From Candidatus Galacturonatibacter soehngenii (GTDB lineage: Bacteria; Bacillota; Clostridia; Lachnospirales; Lachnospiraceae), in the NCBI RefSeq assembly GCF_008830185.1, contig NZ_WAGX01000005.1, positions 620,001-684,000 on the forward strand: a stretch of DNA of 64,000 nucleotides, written 5' to 3'. The first letter of the stretch is position 1, and every line of letters starts with the position of its first letter. Position numbers and translations under genes: made by a program. This document shows positions 15,807 to 24,661 of this stretch, piece by piece. Below the pieces are notes generated by a model. The model saw nothing but the letters and a program-made list of their open reading frames with translations. It was not told where the DNA came from and made no database searches.

Positions 15807-18162
15807 TTTGGGCCTCCCTTATATCCTCCGGCCTTGTGGTAAGCAGATTGTAAATCTCACCACGGGGGAAACGGTCTACAAAGGGAATGGTGGTATTGCC
15901 ATAGAACAAAAGCCCCTCCCCGGAATTGCTGTGGGCGATATATGATAGCTGATGCTCCGATATGCCAAGCTGTTTGGCGAGTATCGCACGGTCGCCCTGC
16001 GCCTGTGACAGCAATATCATAAAGTCGCTGTTTTCAAGGATATTTTCAATCTCACGGCTGGCTAAAAGGTCTTTCACATTCTGCGTGAGGGCACTCGGTA
16101 CACAGCCCTTTTTACGGAGCATTTTCCATACACGGACAAAGTAGCTGGCAGAAAGCGCGTCCTGCAACAAAATATGAAATTCGTCATAGTAACACCAGGT
16201 CGCAAGGCTTCTGGAAAAGTTTTCGTCTACCGCCTGTGTTACCAGCTCGTTTGTGATGTGCATGGCGATTTTGCGTAGGTTTTCGCCCATGCTTTTTAAC
16301 ACGATACAGGTAATGCGGTTGTCGGTCTGCACGTTGGTAGGGTGGTTAAACATATTGAGGGAGCCAGTGCAGTAAAGCTCCAAGGCGGTTGCAATCCGTT
16401 TGGCTTCGGATTCGGGTTGCTGGCATAAGGTTTCATATAGGTCTTGCAGAAGCGGCATTTTTCCCTCCCCGATACCAAGGGCAAGCTCCCGGTAAACCAG
16501 CCGCACACAACGGTCAATAACGGTTTTTTCAATGGGCTGTAAACCCTCCTTGCCGCCGATGATCAGTTCGCATAAGGACAATAAAAAATCCGCTTTCATA
16601 GAAAGCGGGCTGTCCTCTCCGGCTAAGTTCAGTTTTAAGTCCATTGGGTTGATGTGATGGGGGCTGTTTGGCGATATTTCTATAACCTCCCCGCCAAGCC
16701 GCCGGACTAACGGAGCGTATTCGCCCATTGGGTCTACCACAATAATGCGGTCTTTGGTGGCAAGAAACACGTTGATTAGCTCACGCTTTGCGGCAAAGCT
16801 CTTGCCGGAGCCGGTGGAGCCAAGATATAAACCGTTGGCGGATTTCAGCTTTTTGCGGTCTGCCATGATAACATTGTGGGAAAGAGCGTTCATTCCGTAG
16901 TACAATGCCTGCCCGTCCATGCGAAGCTCCTGCGTCATAAAGGGAACGAAAATCGCCGTGGAACTTGTTGTCATGCCCCGCTGTATTTCAATGCCATTCC
17001 AGCCAAGGGGCAGACTGCTCATAAAGCCCTGTTCCTGCTGAAAGTCCAGCCGTTTGAGAAAGCAGTTGTATTTCTGTGTAATGCCCGACACCGTGAAAAT
17101 GTCATTTTCCAACTGCTGGCGGGTGGGGGCCGTATTCACCACAAGGAACGTGAGAAGAAACATTCGCTCATTGCGGCTCTGTAAATCTGCCAAAAGTGCC
17201 GCCGCGTCCTTGCTGTAAGTGAGCAAATCCGGGGGCAAAATGTCAATGTCATATCCGGCCCGGGCGGCTTTTTTCTGCTCGTCCATTTTCATTCGGTCTA
17301 TGTCGGTCAGTTTGGCCTTGACCGTTTTCACCGCTTTGGTCTGGTCTACCGTCTGGATATGCAGGGTAATGGTCATTTCCGCGTCCACCTCCAAAAGCTC
17401 TGCTAACAACTTGTCGGAAAGCTCGGAAGCCATAATCTGCATATACAGAGCCGCGCCCCATGTGGTTCCCACACGAAAGGCGCGGCTTTGGCGAAAGTCA
17501 AAGGAAGTGGGAGCAATAAAATCCTTTGTTCCCATGCCTGTTTTGGGTATCATATCCCACGAAAAGCGGAATGGCTCCCGCCCTCCGGGGTGAAGCTGGC
17601 TGTGCAGCACCTCCAAGCGTTCCCGCCCGGAAAGGGTTGCCGACTGTACGCCCAGCTTCTTGAAGTTCCCTACAATATCCGCTTCGATACGCTCCAAGCG
17701 GGGACGAGCCGCCCCGATCCTGTCCGCATTGATACCGAATGTGATGTATTTGGAGCGGACAATGCCGTTGTTGCTTTTGGCAATCTGGTTTTCCAGCATG
17801 GCGGTAAATTCTCCCCGGATACTGTTGAAATCGTCGTCCTGCGGGGAAATGTTCACGCTGTAACGGTTCTCCGGGCGGGAGCGGTGATTGATAAAAGAAA
17901 GCTGAAAGGGCAAGGCACTGTCAAAATAATTGAGAAAGCCGCAGTACCCGTCAAAAATGGTGCTTTGGTCGTCACTGGAAGCCACAGCGTAGTTAATATC
18001 CTCATAGGAAAGGGTCTTTGTATAGTAGCCCTCCCGCACCTTGCAGATACCGTCTTTCAGCATTTCCTTGTAGGGAATGGTCTGCTGTGCCGACTGCGGC
18101 CCACGCTTTTTAGGCTTTCTGCTTTTTGCGGGAACGGGCGGGCGTTTTGTTTTTTGCACCAT
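15799..18162 (-). CDS. virB4: VirB4-type conjugation ATPase (CD1110 family)
   Basis: 787 residues. The N-terminal VirB4 domain is followed by Walker A GSTGSGKS (448-455), a second motif IIVVDPMGEY (about 473-482) and Walker B WCYYDEFHILL (Asp660, Glu661). It powers assembly of the type IV secretion channel and DNA export at the inner face of the membrane. It overlaps prgI by 53 bases at its start and the hydrolase gene at its end, consistent with a tight operon. The ATG at 18162 follows AAAGGAGG. Confidence 0.95.
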   Translation of the reverse strand: MVQKTKRPPVPAKSRKPKKRGPQSAQQTIPYKEMLKDGICKVREGYYTKTLSYEDINYAVASSDDQSTIFDGYCGFLNYFDSALPFQLSFINHRSRPENRYSVNISPQDDDFNSIRGEFTAMLENQIAKSNNGIVRSKYITFGINADRIGAARPRLERIEADIVGNFKKLGVQSATLSGRERLEVLHSQLHPGGREPFRFSWDMIPKTGMGTKDFIAPTSFDFRQSRAFRVGTTWGAALYMQIMASELSDKLLAELLEVDAEMTITLHIQTVDQTKAVKTVKAKLTDIDRMKMDEQKKAARAGYDIDILPPDLLTYSKDAAALLADLQSRNERMFLLTFLVVNTAPTRQQLENDIFTVSGITQKYNCFLKRLDFQQEQGFMSSLPLGWNGIEIQRGMTTSSTAIFVPFMTQELRMDGQALYYGMNALSHNVIMADRKKLKSANGLYLGSTGSGKSFAAKRELINVFLATKDRIIVVDPMGEYAPLVRRLGGEVIEISPNSPHHINPMDLKLNLAGEDSPLSMKADFLLSLCELIIGGKEGLQPIEKTVIDRCVRLVYRELALGIGEGKMPLLQDLYETLCQQPESEAKRIATALELYCTGSLNMFNHPTNVQTDNRITCIVLKSMGENLRKIAMHITNELVTQAVDENFSRSLATWCYYDEFHILLQDALSASYFVRVWKMLRKKGCVPSALTQNVKDLLASREIENILENSDFMILLSQAQGDRAILAKQLGISEHQLSYIAHSNSGEGLLFYGNTTIPFVDRFPRGEIYNLLTTRPEDIREAQNA

Positions 18163-18505
18163 TGGGTGAAACCTCCTTTCCGGGGTCGCTTAGGTAGGAA
18201 TAGAAATTCTGTGTCTGATAGGGGCGTGTGCGGGGCCATAGGAATTTGGAGCGGACAATATTTTGCACCACCTTTTCCAGCGGCTGTCCGTCACGCTCAT
18301 ACATGGCAATGAGAAAGCACGGGAGCATAATGGCAATCATCAGAAGCATAGCCCCGGTATTGCCAATGGTGGTACGGGTAAACAGATACGTTGGAATCCC
18401 TACTACTGCCGCCGCTCCGAAGCATAGTAGCTGGCGTTTGGTAAGGTTGAACGCCACTTTGGTTTTAATTTTTGATAAATCATTCGGTACACTTACATAG
18501 GCCAA
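18110..18505 (-). CDS. prgI: PrgI family (VirB3-like) membrane protein
   Basis: 131 residues from a TTG start with AAAGGAGG upstream (MAYVSVPNDLSKIKTKVAFN). Two transmembrane helices at about 28-45 and 50-68 and the motif VPNDLSKIKTKV are characteristic. It is a VirB3-type inner-membrane subunit that works with VirB4, whose gene overlaps it. The basic C-terminal tail lies in the overlap. Confidence 0.9.
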   Translation of the reverse strand: MAYVSVPNDLSKIKTKVAFNLTKRQLLCFGAAAVVGIPTYLFTRTTIGNTGAMLLMIAIMLPCFLIAMYERDGQPLEKVVQNIVRSKFLWPRTRPYQTQNFYSYLSDPGKEVSPNGAKNKTPARSRKKQKA

Positions 18506-18524
18506 TGAAAAATCCTCCTTTCTG

Positions 18525-18549
18525 ACTTCGGGCCAAGTTGGCCCGAAGT
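18525..18549. repeat. 25-bp ICE palindrome, copy 11
   Basis: Canonical copy one base after the DUF7007 stop and just before AGAAAGGAGG of prgI. Confidence 0.9.
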
Positions 18550-18550
18550 G

Positions 18551-18949
18551 TCAACGTTCTGCGCTATGAGCGGGAACCGTCTGCCGGGCCAGGGTTTTTT
18601 CCTGTCCGGCCTGCCGTACCCGCCAATAGTCCGGGTTGTGTTCCCGGAGTGACCTGTTGATGTTATCCTCAAAAGCGGCCTTATCCTTAATGCGGGCAGG
18701 AACAGCCCACAGCTTTTTATCCAAAAGCTCCCGCAGGACAACATCTTCCTGTGTATCTTCCTCAAAGCAAAGAAAACCGCTGTGACGGAAGCCACACTTG
18801 ATAGCGGCAGGAGAAAGCACCGCCGCCATATCCTTTGCAACCATCGTGCCGCCATGACTGGCGGTACTTACAAGAAACACGCCGGGACAGAGAATATCAC
18901 AGGTCTGTATCTTGCCCCACGGCGATTGTTCCGGCTGTTGATAGAGCAT
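18551..18949 (-). CDS. DUF7007-type protein
   Basis: 132 residues from the ATG at 18949 (MLYQQPEQSPWGKIQTCDIL), with AAAGGAGG seven bases upstream. The segment PWGKIQTCD...PGVFLVSTASHGG fits the DUF7007 domain found in conjugative elements, some of which are linked to antirestriction proteins. The C-terminal half is helical and charged. Role unknown. The protein ends ...HSAER just before palindrome copy 11. Confidence 0.7.
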   Translation of the reverse strand: MLYQQPEQSPWGKIQTCDILCPGVFLVSTASHGGTMVAKDMAAVLSPAAIKCGFRHSGFLCFEEDTQEDVVLRELLDKKLWAVPARIKDKAAFEDNINRSLREHNPDYWRVRQAGQEKTLARQTVPAHSAER

Positions 18950-18967
18950 AAAATCCTCCTTTCCGGC

Positions 18968-18992
18968 ACTTCGGGCCAAGTTGGCCCGAAGT
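18968..18992. repeat. 25-bp ICE palindrome, copy 12
   Basis: Canonical copy seven bases after the SpoVG-family stop. Confidence 0.9.
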
Positions 18993-18999
18993 AGCAATA

Positions 19000-19461
19000 T
19001 TACCTTTCTGCATTTTTGGTCTTACCGGCCTTTGCCGGAGCAGGCCGGGCGGCGTTTTCCTGTGCCGCCTGTTTCGCGCCCTCCGCAAGCTGTTTCGGGA
19101 TAGACTGCTTTTCGGGGGAAGCAATGGCAGCGGCGCGGGTCTGCAACTTTTCAAGCTCTGCATGGTAGGCCGCTGTCACGGCTTCGGTCAGTTCCGCGCG
19201 AAACTCCTTTGTAATGGGGCGGGCCGTATCCCGGTAGCCGGTCTTGCTGGTCTTATCCGGCTTGCTCGGCATACCAACAAAAGTGCCCTTATCACTCTGC
19301 AAAATCTTAAAATCATCAATCACAAAGCAGTCGTTCAGCTTCAGACTGGCAAAGCCTACAAGGTTGCCCTTTGGCTCAATGAGCCGGGCGGTAACGTCCA
19401 GTTTCAGCGGCATAGCCGCCTGTTCCGTTTCCTGCGGAACCGTTGTTTTTTCGTTGTTCAT
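19000..19461 (-). CDS. SpoVG-family protein with ICE tail
   Basis: 153 residues from the ATG at 19461 (MNNEKTTVPQETEQAAMPLK), which AAAGGAGA precedes. The SpoVG fold spans about 17-105, including GFASLKLNDCFVIDDFKI and FVGMPSKPD. SpoVG proteins are small nucleic-acid-binding regulators. The tail LAEGAKQAAQENAARPAPAK is shared with the protein at 11526-12113. It could regulate ICE transcripts; this is inference. Confidence 0.87.
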   Translation of the reverse strand: MNNEKTTVPQETEQAAMPLKLDVTARLIEPKGNLVGFASLKLNDCFVIDDFKILQSDKGTFVGMPSKPDKTSKTGYRDTARPITKEFRAELTEAVTAAYHAELEKLQTRAAAIASPEKQSIPKQLAEGAKQAAQENAARPAPAKAGKTKNAER

Positions 19462-19482
19462 AATAAAAATTTCTCCTTTCTC

Positions 19483-19548
19483 ACTTCGGGACAAGCTCTC
19501 ACCCCAACAAACCTACGATTTGCCGGGGACCCCGAATGGCCTCGAAGT
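19483..19548. repeat. ICE palindrome copy 13, disrupted
   Basis: The left part ACTTCGGGACAAG and the right part GGCCTCGAAGT are separated by about 41 unrelated bases. Position matches the other copies (two bases after the virB6 stop). The outer ACTTCG/CGAAGT pairing is kept. Confidence 0.7.
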
Positions 19549-19550
19549 TG

Positions 19551-20417
19551 TCAGTGTGCTCCAAAAATAGATTTTGCAAGGCTTCCCGTCTTGAACATGG
19601 TGAAGCAAAGTAGAACCGTATAGCCGATAACCGTCCATATGGCTCCAATGGGGTTGCCGCCTACGGCGATACTCTGCACCAGCTTTGCGTAAATCCCCAC
19701 GCATACCAAAATCAGCAAGCCTTGAAAGCCCACGGCGCACAGGGATTTCAGATAATTCTGGCCCATGCCGCCAATTTCCCGGTTGACCAAGGTTGCCATT
19801 GGCACGGGTGCTAAACTGGTCAAAAGATAAATTTCAATCATTCTGCCGTACACAATGACAAACACAACAATGTTGATTGCTACGACAATAATCTTAATCA
19901 GAAAGGATTGCATCCACAGACCGAGCAGAGGGCCGATTTCCATTGTCATGAGCTGGGCTTCCAAGCTGTCCAGCATATCGGGGCTTACCCCTGTATTTCC
20001 TGCAATCACGCCCCCTGCACTGTTAATGACGCTCTGCGATACATCAAATACCGCCATTACAATGTTGAACGTGTTGGAAAGAAGCAGTACCGCGACAAAG
20101 GTCTTGAATATCCACTTGAAGAAAATCCATGTGTCAATGTCGTGCAGGTTGTTCCGGTCAATGAGCATTTGAATCAGCTCATAGCACATGACAAAGGTAA
20201 GTACCAGTCCGGCAATCGGCAAAACAACCGTTTCGGAAAGCTGCCGTATGAGGGAGAATACGCCGGGGTTCCAGTTCCCCGGCGTGGTTCCCACCTGTGT
20301 TGCAATCTCTCCGATCTGGTCGTTCACGTTCTCGAAAAGACCGCTTAAATTGCCCATGATACCATCTACCAGCAGGCCCTTTATCCATTCGTTAATCCAG
20401 TCGGTGAGAAAATCCAT
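19551..20417 (-). CDS. virB6: VirB6/TrbL-like channel protein (CD1112 family)
   Basis: 288 residues with about six transmembrane helices (about 60-80, 100-125, 165-190, 195-215, 225-245 and 255-275). The first 55 residues are amphipathic. Typical of the polytopic VirB6/TrbL subunit that forms the membrane path for DNA in Tn1549-like systems. It follows the Maff2 gene by 11 bases. Confidence 0.9.
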   Translation of the reverse strand: MDFLTDWINEWIKGLLVDGIMGNLSGLFENVNDQIGEIATQVGTTPGNWNPGVFSLIRQLSETVVLPIAGLVLTFVMCYELIQMLIDRNNLHDIDTWIFFKWIFKTFVAVLLLSNTFNIVMAVFDVSQSVINSAGGVIAGNTGVSPDMLDSLEAQLMTMEIGPLLGLWMQSFLIKIIVVAINIVVFVIVYGRMIEIYLLTSLAPVPMATLVNREIGGMGQNYLKSLCAVGFQGLLILVCVGIYAKLVQSIAVGGNPIGAIWTVIGYTVLLCFTMFKTGSLAKSIFGAH

Positions 20418-20428
20418 ACCGGCCTACC

Positions 20429-20641
20429 TTAAAACAGGCTGGAAAGCATAGGTACAAGCGTTGTTCCCAGCAGGATAACGCCGCCCCCGGCCATAAGCTG
20501 TTTAATGCCTTGCGATTTCGCGCCCGGATTGTCGCTACCATACCCTTCCAAAAGGTTGATAACACCCCACACGGCAAGGCCCGCGCCAAGAGCCACAACA
20601 AGGGTCTGTAAGGTACTAACTGCACTCGTAAAAAATCCCAT
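20429..20641 (-). CDS. Maff2 family pilin-like protein
   Basis: 70 residues with two transmembrane helices (about 8-30 and 48-68) and a Gly-rich loop EGYGSDNPGAKSQGIKQLMAGG. Maff2 proteins take the VirB2 position in these ICEs. GGAGG lies upstream of the ATG. An intrinsic terminator stands between the upstream virD4 and this gene, so expression may depend on readthrough or antitermination. Confidence 0.9.
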   Translation of the reverse strand: MGFFTSAVSTLQTLVVALGAGLAVWGVINLLEGYGSDNPGAKSQGIKQLMAGGGVILLGTTLVPMLSSLF

Positions 20642-20681
20642 AATCTAATTACCTCCATGTTTTTATATTGTTTTTGGGTAC

Positions 20682-20704
20682 AAAAAAACCGCCATTTTCG
20701 GCGG
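20682..20704 (-). terminator. Terminator inside the transfer operon
   Basis: Minus strand CCGCC, six-base loop, GGCGG, then seven T. It lies directly after palindrome copy 14, between virD4 and maff2. The downstream TTTTTTTGTACCC is shared with the leader at about 4760. Confidence 0.7.
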
Positions 20705-20709
20705 CTGTC

Positions 20710-20734
20710 ACTTCGGGACAAGTTGGCCCGAAGT
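20710..20734. repeat. 25-bp ICE palindrome, copy 14
   Basis: Variant GGGAC / GGCCC. Overlaps the virD4 stop codon by one base and precedes a terminator. Confidence 0.9.
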
Positions 20735-22566
20735 TATGCAAATGCTTCCGGGTCGTCCACATCATCATAGTTGAGAATGTCCTCGTTCTCGTCTATGGCG
20801 GCGGTTTCCTCGTCGGCACTTACTTCATAAACGGTATACTGCTCATTAGGATTGAGCTTTTTCATGCGGCGGTTTACCAGCTTTGAAGCGTCAAAAGCGT
20901 TACGCTTGTCGGCTTCGGCGGTATACCTATAATTGGGGTGCTGTTTCAAATCATATTTGGGGGAAAGGAATGGACGTAGGCCGCGAAGCTGTAAAATACA
21001 CTTGTTGCCCGGCATAGTGGTCAATTCGTCCATTGTCATAAGCTCCTTGCCGAGCCGTTGCAAGTTCTGTCCGTAGCTTTCCGACTGGCCCCGCGTCCGG
21101 CTTTCCGTCTGCATGGAAATGGTTTCTTTCCCCAAAACCTCCGAAAGTTCCTTGATGGTGGAATGTTCCCGACCACCAAGAAAAATCACGCTGTCCATAT
21201 TTCCCATAATGGTTTCAGCGTGGTCTTTATATAAGGCTTTGAGCTGGCTTTGCGCCTGTAAAAACAGGCATAAGGATATTTCGCGGGAGCGGATAACGGC
21301 AACCAATTTTTCCAGTTGCGGAACCTGTCCCGTATTGGCGGCTTCGTCCCATAATACCCTCACATGATGGGGGAGCCTGCCGCCATACTTGCTGTCGGCC
21401 CGTTCGCATAAAAGGTTGAACATCTGCGAAAAAGCAAGGGCAACAATAAAGTTGTAGGTTGTATTGGTGTCGCTGATGATGAAAAAGGTGGCGGTTTTCT
21501 TATCACCCATGCGGTCAAGCTCCATTTCGTCATAGCTCATAATCTCACGGAGCTGTCCAATGTCAAATGGGGCTAATCTTGCTCCGCAGGAAATCAGGAT
21601 ACTTTTAGAGGTTTTTCCGCTGGCGAGCTTGAATTTCTTGTACTGGCGCACCGCAAAATGATTGGGGTTGCGCTTCTCCAAGCCAAGGAACATATAGTCC
21701 ACGGCATTTTTGAAATTTTCATCATCTTCCCGTGTTTCCATGCTGTTCAGCATATCCACAAGGGTATTGATATGGCGTTCTTCCTCCGGCCCCTCAAAGA
21801 CGATATAGCCGATAAGAGCGCAGTACAAAAGCGTTTCCGCTTTCGTCCAGAACGGGTCGCCCTCTTTGCCATCTCCTTTCGTGTTCTCAATGAGGGAATT
21901 TACAAACTTCAAAATATCGCTTTCCGTCTTGAGGTAGGCCAGCGGATTATAGTGCATTGACCGGGCAAAATCAATGGAATTGAATACCTTGATTTTGTAG
22001 CCCTGCTTTTTCAGAAAAGAGCCGACCTGCTCTAAAATGCCGCCCTTTGGGTCAACCACCACATAGGACGAATGAGCCTGTAAAAGCTGTGGGGTCAGCC
22101 AAAATCGGGTTTTCCCGCTTCCGCTGGAGCCTATGATACAGCAGTTAAGGTTTCGGGCGTTGGCGGGATTGGCGGGTCGGGTATTCATGGTAAGAAGCTC
22201 TGTCCCGGTTAGTATCACGTTGTTGCTGAATTTGGGGTCGATAAAGGGCTTGATGTCCTTTGCCGTTCCCCACCGGGCCGAGCCATATTCCACATCCCTC
22301 CGAAACTTTTTTGCGTTTTTTACCTTATACCATACCACCAGCCGGAGTATGCCCGCCCCGGCAAGGCCAATGAGCCAATCGGACAGCACAAAGCCCGGCG
22401 CAAATGAAGCAAACGCCGGGCTTATGGTTTTTATCATGCCAACCAGCTTATTTCCGAAGTCTGCACCTGCCGCAAGGCGGTAGGCTGTGCCGAGCTTCAG
22501 AAAGAACCACAGCACGAACAGATAGGGAATATTGGGAATCACATATTTACGGATTTTATCGTTCAT
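20734..22566 (-). CDS. virD4: VirD4-type coupling protein (CD1115 family)
   Basis: 610 residues. Two N-terminal transmembrane helices (about 12-30 and 62-80), Walker A GSSGSGKT (146-153), and Walker B RVLWDEAANTG near 405-415. It is the TraG/VirD4 coupling ATPase that brings the relaxase-DNA complex to the channel. The acidic C-terminal tail (about 570-610) is typical of this branch. The start overlaps the pcfB stop by 11 bases; GGGAGG precedes the ATG. Confidence 0.95.
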   Translation of the reverse strand: MNDKIRKYVIPNIPYLFVLWFFLKLGTAYRLAAGADFGNKLVGMIKTISPAFASFAPGFVLSDWLIGLAGAGILRLVVWYKVKNAKKFRRDVEYGSARWGTAKDIKPFIDPKFSNNVILTGTELLTMNTRPANPANARNLNCCIIGSSGSGKTRFWLTPQLLQAHSSYVVVDPKGGILEQVGSFLKKQGYKIKVFNSIDFARSMHYNPLAYLKTESDILKFVNSLIENTKGDGKEGDPFWTKAETLLYCALIGYIVFEGPEEERHINTLVDMLNSMETREDDENFKNAVDYMFLGLEKRNPNHFAVRQYKKFKLASGKTSKSILISCGARLAPFDIGQLREIMSYDEMELDRMGDKKTATFFIISDTNTTYNFIVALAFSQMFNLLCERADSKYGGRLPHHVRVLWDEAANTGQVPQLEKLVAVIRSREISLCLFLQAQSQLKALYKDHAETIMGNMDSVIFLGGREHSTIKELSEVLGKETISMQTESRTRGQSESYGQNLQRLGKELMTMDELTTMPGNKCILQLRGLRPFLSPKYDLKQHPNYRYTAEADKRNAFDASKLVNRRMKKLNPNEQYTVYEVSADEETAAIDENEDILNYDDVDDPEAFA

Positions 22567-23029
22567 TCCGCGTCACCTCCCGTTTTCGTTCCTTTTGGCG
22601 CGGTTTGGTACGCTCCCTGTCGGCAAAGGCTTTTAACTGTTTCAGAATAGAGGGACGGCGATTCTTGCCCCGGTTCAGCACCAGCTTTGTGTATTCGCCA
22701 AAACAGGCGGTAATAGCGTCAGCCTGCCCGGCCTTGAAGAATAACAAATATTTATCCGGCCCGGTTTTGTGAAAAGCATAGTCTACATTGTATTTCCGAG
22801 CCACACGGTCAAAGAGCTTCGTATCCCCGGACAAATCAAGACTGTTCGTAGAAACGCCGTGGTTCATCAGCTTTTTTACGCTCTGTCTGCCCTGTGGTGT
22901 CTGCCGTTTCTGATGGCTCTTTTGTATCTGCCGGAGTGCTGCCGCCAACACCTTTGCCAGCGTCCGGCCCGTCAGCTTTGTGGCATTGACGGATAGGGCA
23001 ACCGTCCGGCGTTCAATATCTTCCTGCAT
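22556..23029 (-). CDS. pcfB: PcfB family protein
   Basis: 157 residues. The segments SVKKLMNHGVSTNSLDLSGD and KYNVDYAFHKTGPDKYLLFF are diagnostic of PcfB, a small relaxosome or coupling accessory found before virD4 in Firmicute conjugation systems. The basic C-terminus (KPRQKERKREVTRNER) suggests DNA contact. The ATG follows AAAGGAGG. Confidence 0.88.
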   Translation of the reverse strand: MQEDIERRTVALSVNATKLTGRTLAKVLAAALRQIQKSHQKRQTPQGRQSVKKLMNHGVSTNSLDLSGDTKLFDRVARKYNVDYAFHKTGPDKYLLFFKAGQADAITACFGEYTKLVLNRGKNRRPSILKQLKAFADRERTKPRQKERKREVTRNER

Positions 23030-23076
23030 GAAATTCCTCCTTTCCTGCCAGATAGGACAATCGTATAGGCGGGAGG

Positions 23077-23101
23077 ACTTCGGGCCAAGTTGGCCCGAAG
23101 T
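23077..23101. repeat. 25-bp ICE palindrome, copy 15
   Basis: Canonical copy three bases after the DUF6674 stop. Confidence 0.9.
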
Positions 23102-23104
23102 GTG

Positions 23105-23902
23105 TTACCTCTCTGCATTGACAGGGCGGGGGCGTTCTGTGGTGAGAGCGTCCTTTTGTGCCTGCGCGATTTTTTCATTTTGGGTCGCAAGAGCTTCCCG
23201 GATAGAGGGCTTTTTCTCTGCCGCCCGTTCTTCCAACCGTGCCAGCGTATTCAAAGATTTTTCTATATGGCTTTTTATACTGGAAAAATGGGAACGCTCC
23301 GCACGGAATGGAGCGGATATGACCGCCGCCAGCTTGCCGGGCTGTTTTACTTCCTGTGCCGCTTCTCTGCCAAGCATGACCCGGCCCATGTTTTTCAAAT
23401 GCCGCCCGGCTTGATGGTATTCGGTGCTGATTGCTTCGATTTTGGCAATAGCCTTATCGTCGTACTGAATATCCTTTGTGAGCATATCCCGCATGGCTTC
23501 TAAAGTGGGGCGCACCTTGAAGAACCGGGCTGCGTTATCCAGCGCGGAAATGCCGGTTTCCTTAAAAGCGGTAACGGCGTTCTTACAACCGTCTATGACG
23601 CTTTGCTTTAGCTCCGCCAATTTATCCCGCAAGTCCAATACCTGCCCCTGCATAACAATGACCGCCTTTTGCAAAGCGGTTTTAACCGGGTGGTTCTGTT
23701 CCTGTGCTGTTCGGAGTTCCTGCCGCATGGCGGCAAGCTCCTTTACAGCGGCGTCAAGCTGTTTTTCCATTGCTCCGACATGATGTAGAACCGCAAGAAA
23801 ATCTTTTGTGGACGGGGAATTGTTTTCCCGCAATACCGCCAAAAGCTCCTTAACGTGTTCATTTTCCAGAATCGGTTCGGTGGTGGTTTTCGTTTTTGCC
23901 AT
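23105..23902 (-). CDS. DUF6674 family helical protein
   Basis: 265 residues from the ATG at 23902 (MAKTKTTTEPILENEHVKEL), with AAAGGAGG upstream. It is almost entirely helical, with coiled-coil-like stretches at about 50-110 and 205-250. It matches the DUF6674 proteins between ardA and pcfB in Tn1549-like ICEs. Role unknown. It ends ...RPVNAER, like several neighbours that end in AER or NER before a palindrome. Confidence 0.82.
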   Translation of the reverse strand: MAKTKTTTEPILENEHVKELLAVLRENNSPSTKDFLAVLHHVGAMEKQLDAAVKELAAMRQELRTAQEQNHPVKTALQKAVIVMQGQVLDLRDKLAELKQSVIDGCKNAVTAFKETGISALDNAARFFKVRPTLEAMRDMLTKDIQYDDKAIAKIEAISTEYHQAGRHLKNMGRVMLGREAAQEVKQPGKLAAVISAPFRAERSHFSSIKSHIEKSLNTLARLEERAAEKKPSIREALATQNEKIAQAQKDALTTERPRPVNAER

Positions 23903-23924
23903 AGGTTTTTTAACCTCCTTTCTC

Positions 23925-23949
23925 ACTTCGGGACAAGTTGGCCCGAAGT
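23925..23949. repeat. 25-bp ICE palindrome, copy 16
   Basis: Variant GGGAC / GGCCC, four bases after the ardA stop. Confidence 0.9.
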
Positions 23950-23953
23950 GGCT

Positions 23954-24661
23954 TTACCGTTCCTCACAGGCCGGGGCAATGTGAGCCTTTTGCGAAACGG
24001 GTGCATTGTCAATCATCTGCTGATACTGTTTGAGGGTGTCACGAATCGAGAGCTTTTCTGGTTCGGGATAAACGAAAATCCGGTATTCCTCCGATAAATC
24101 ATCCCTGCCGCTGTAATGCTCGGTGAAGCTGTTGCCTGTCCGCACCACATAGCCGCCCTCGGTAAATCGTCCGTCCTAGTCCAAGCTCATATCCCGCCCG
24201 TAGGCTTCATAATCAATGTAATTCTCCAAATGCTCCGGGATTTCCAGCGTACACATTTCTTCAATGTAATAGCGGCCCAAATCTTCCTCATTCTCAATTC
24301 CGGCGTAAAACTCGAAGCAATCTAGATTTTGCGTGAGGTTGATTAGGTCTTTCACACTGTTGTACTCTCCGAAGTCCACGGCGGCGGCAAACTTTTCCGC
24401 TTCCCATTCCGGCATATCGTCCAGCAGGGAAGCCAGATAGTTTAGCTCGTCAATGCTTTCATATTCTCCCAAGCAGTCACGCAGACCGGAAATGTCGGTT
24501 TCATAATTGGTAATAAAAATTTCCTCATACCGCACACCGTCTACATGGATACGCTTCAAAAGTGCCTGTACTTCCTCGGTGGTAGCGGGGAGCTTCAAAG
24601 GCTCCCCGTCCAAATATCCCTCATTATACCGCCCAAGATTGGTCACAAAGGCTTCAAGCAT
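23954..24661 (-). pseudogene. ardA: ArdA antirestriction protein split by an in-frame TAG
   Basis: The frame starts at 24661 (MLEAFVTNLGRYNEGYLDG) and reaches a TAG at 24176-24178 after 161 codons. The same frame then continues with DGRFTEGGYVVRTGNSF to a normal stop at 23954, giving 235 codons. The first part contains the acidic ArdA core (ETDISGLRDCLGEYESIDELNYLAS...) that mimics B-form DNA and inhibits type I restriction enzymes. Tn916 ArdA is about 165 residues, so the shortened product might still be active. The start overlaps the DUF7768 stop. Confidence 0.8.
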
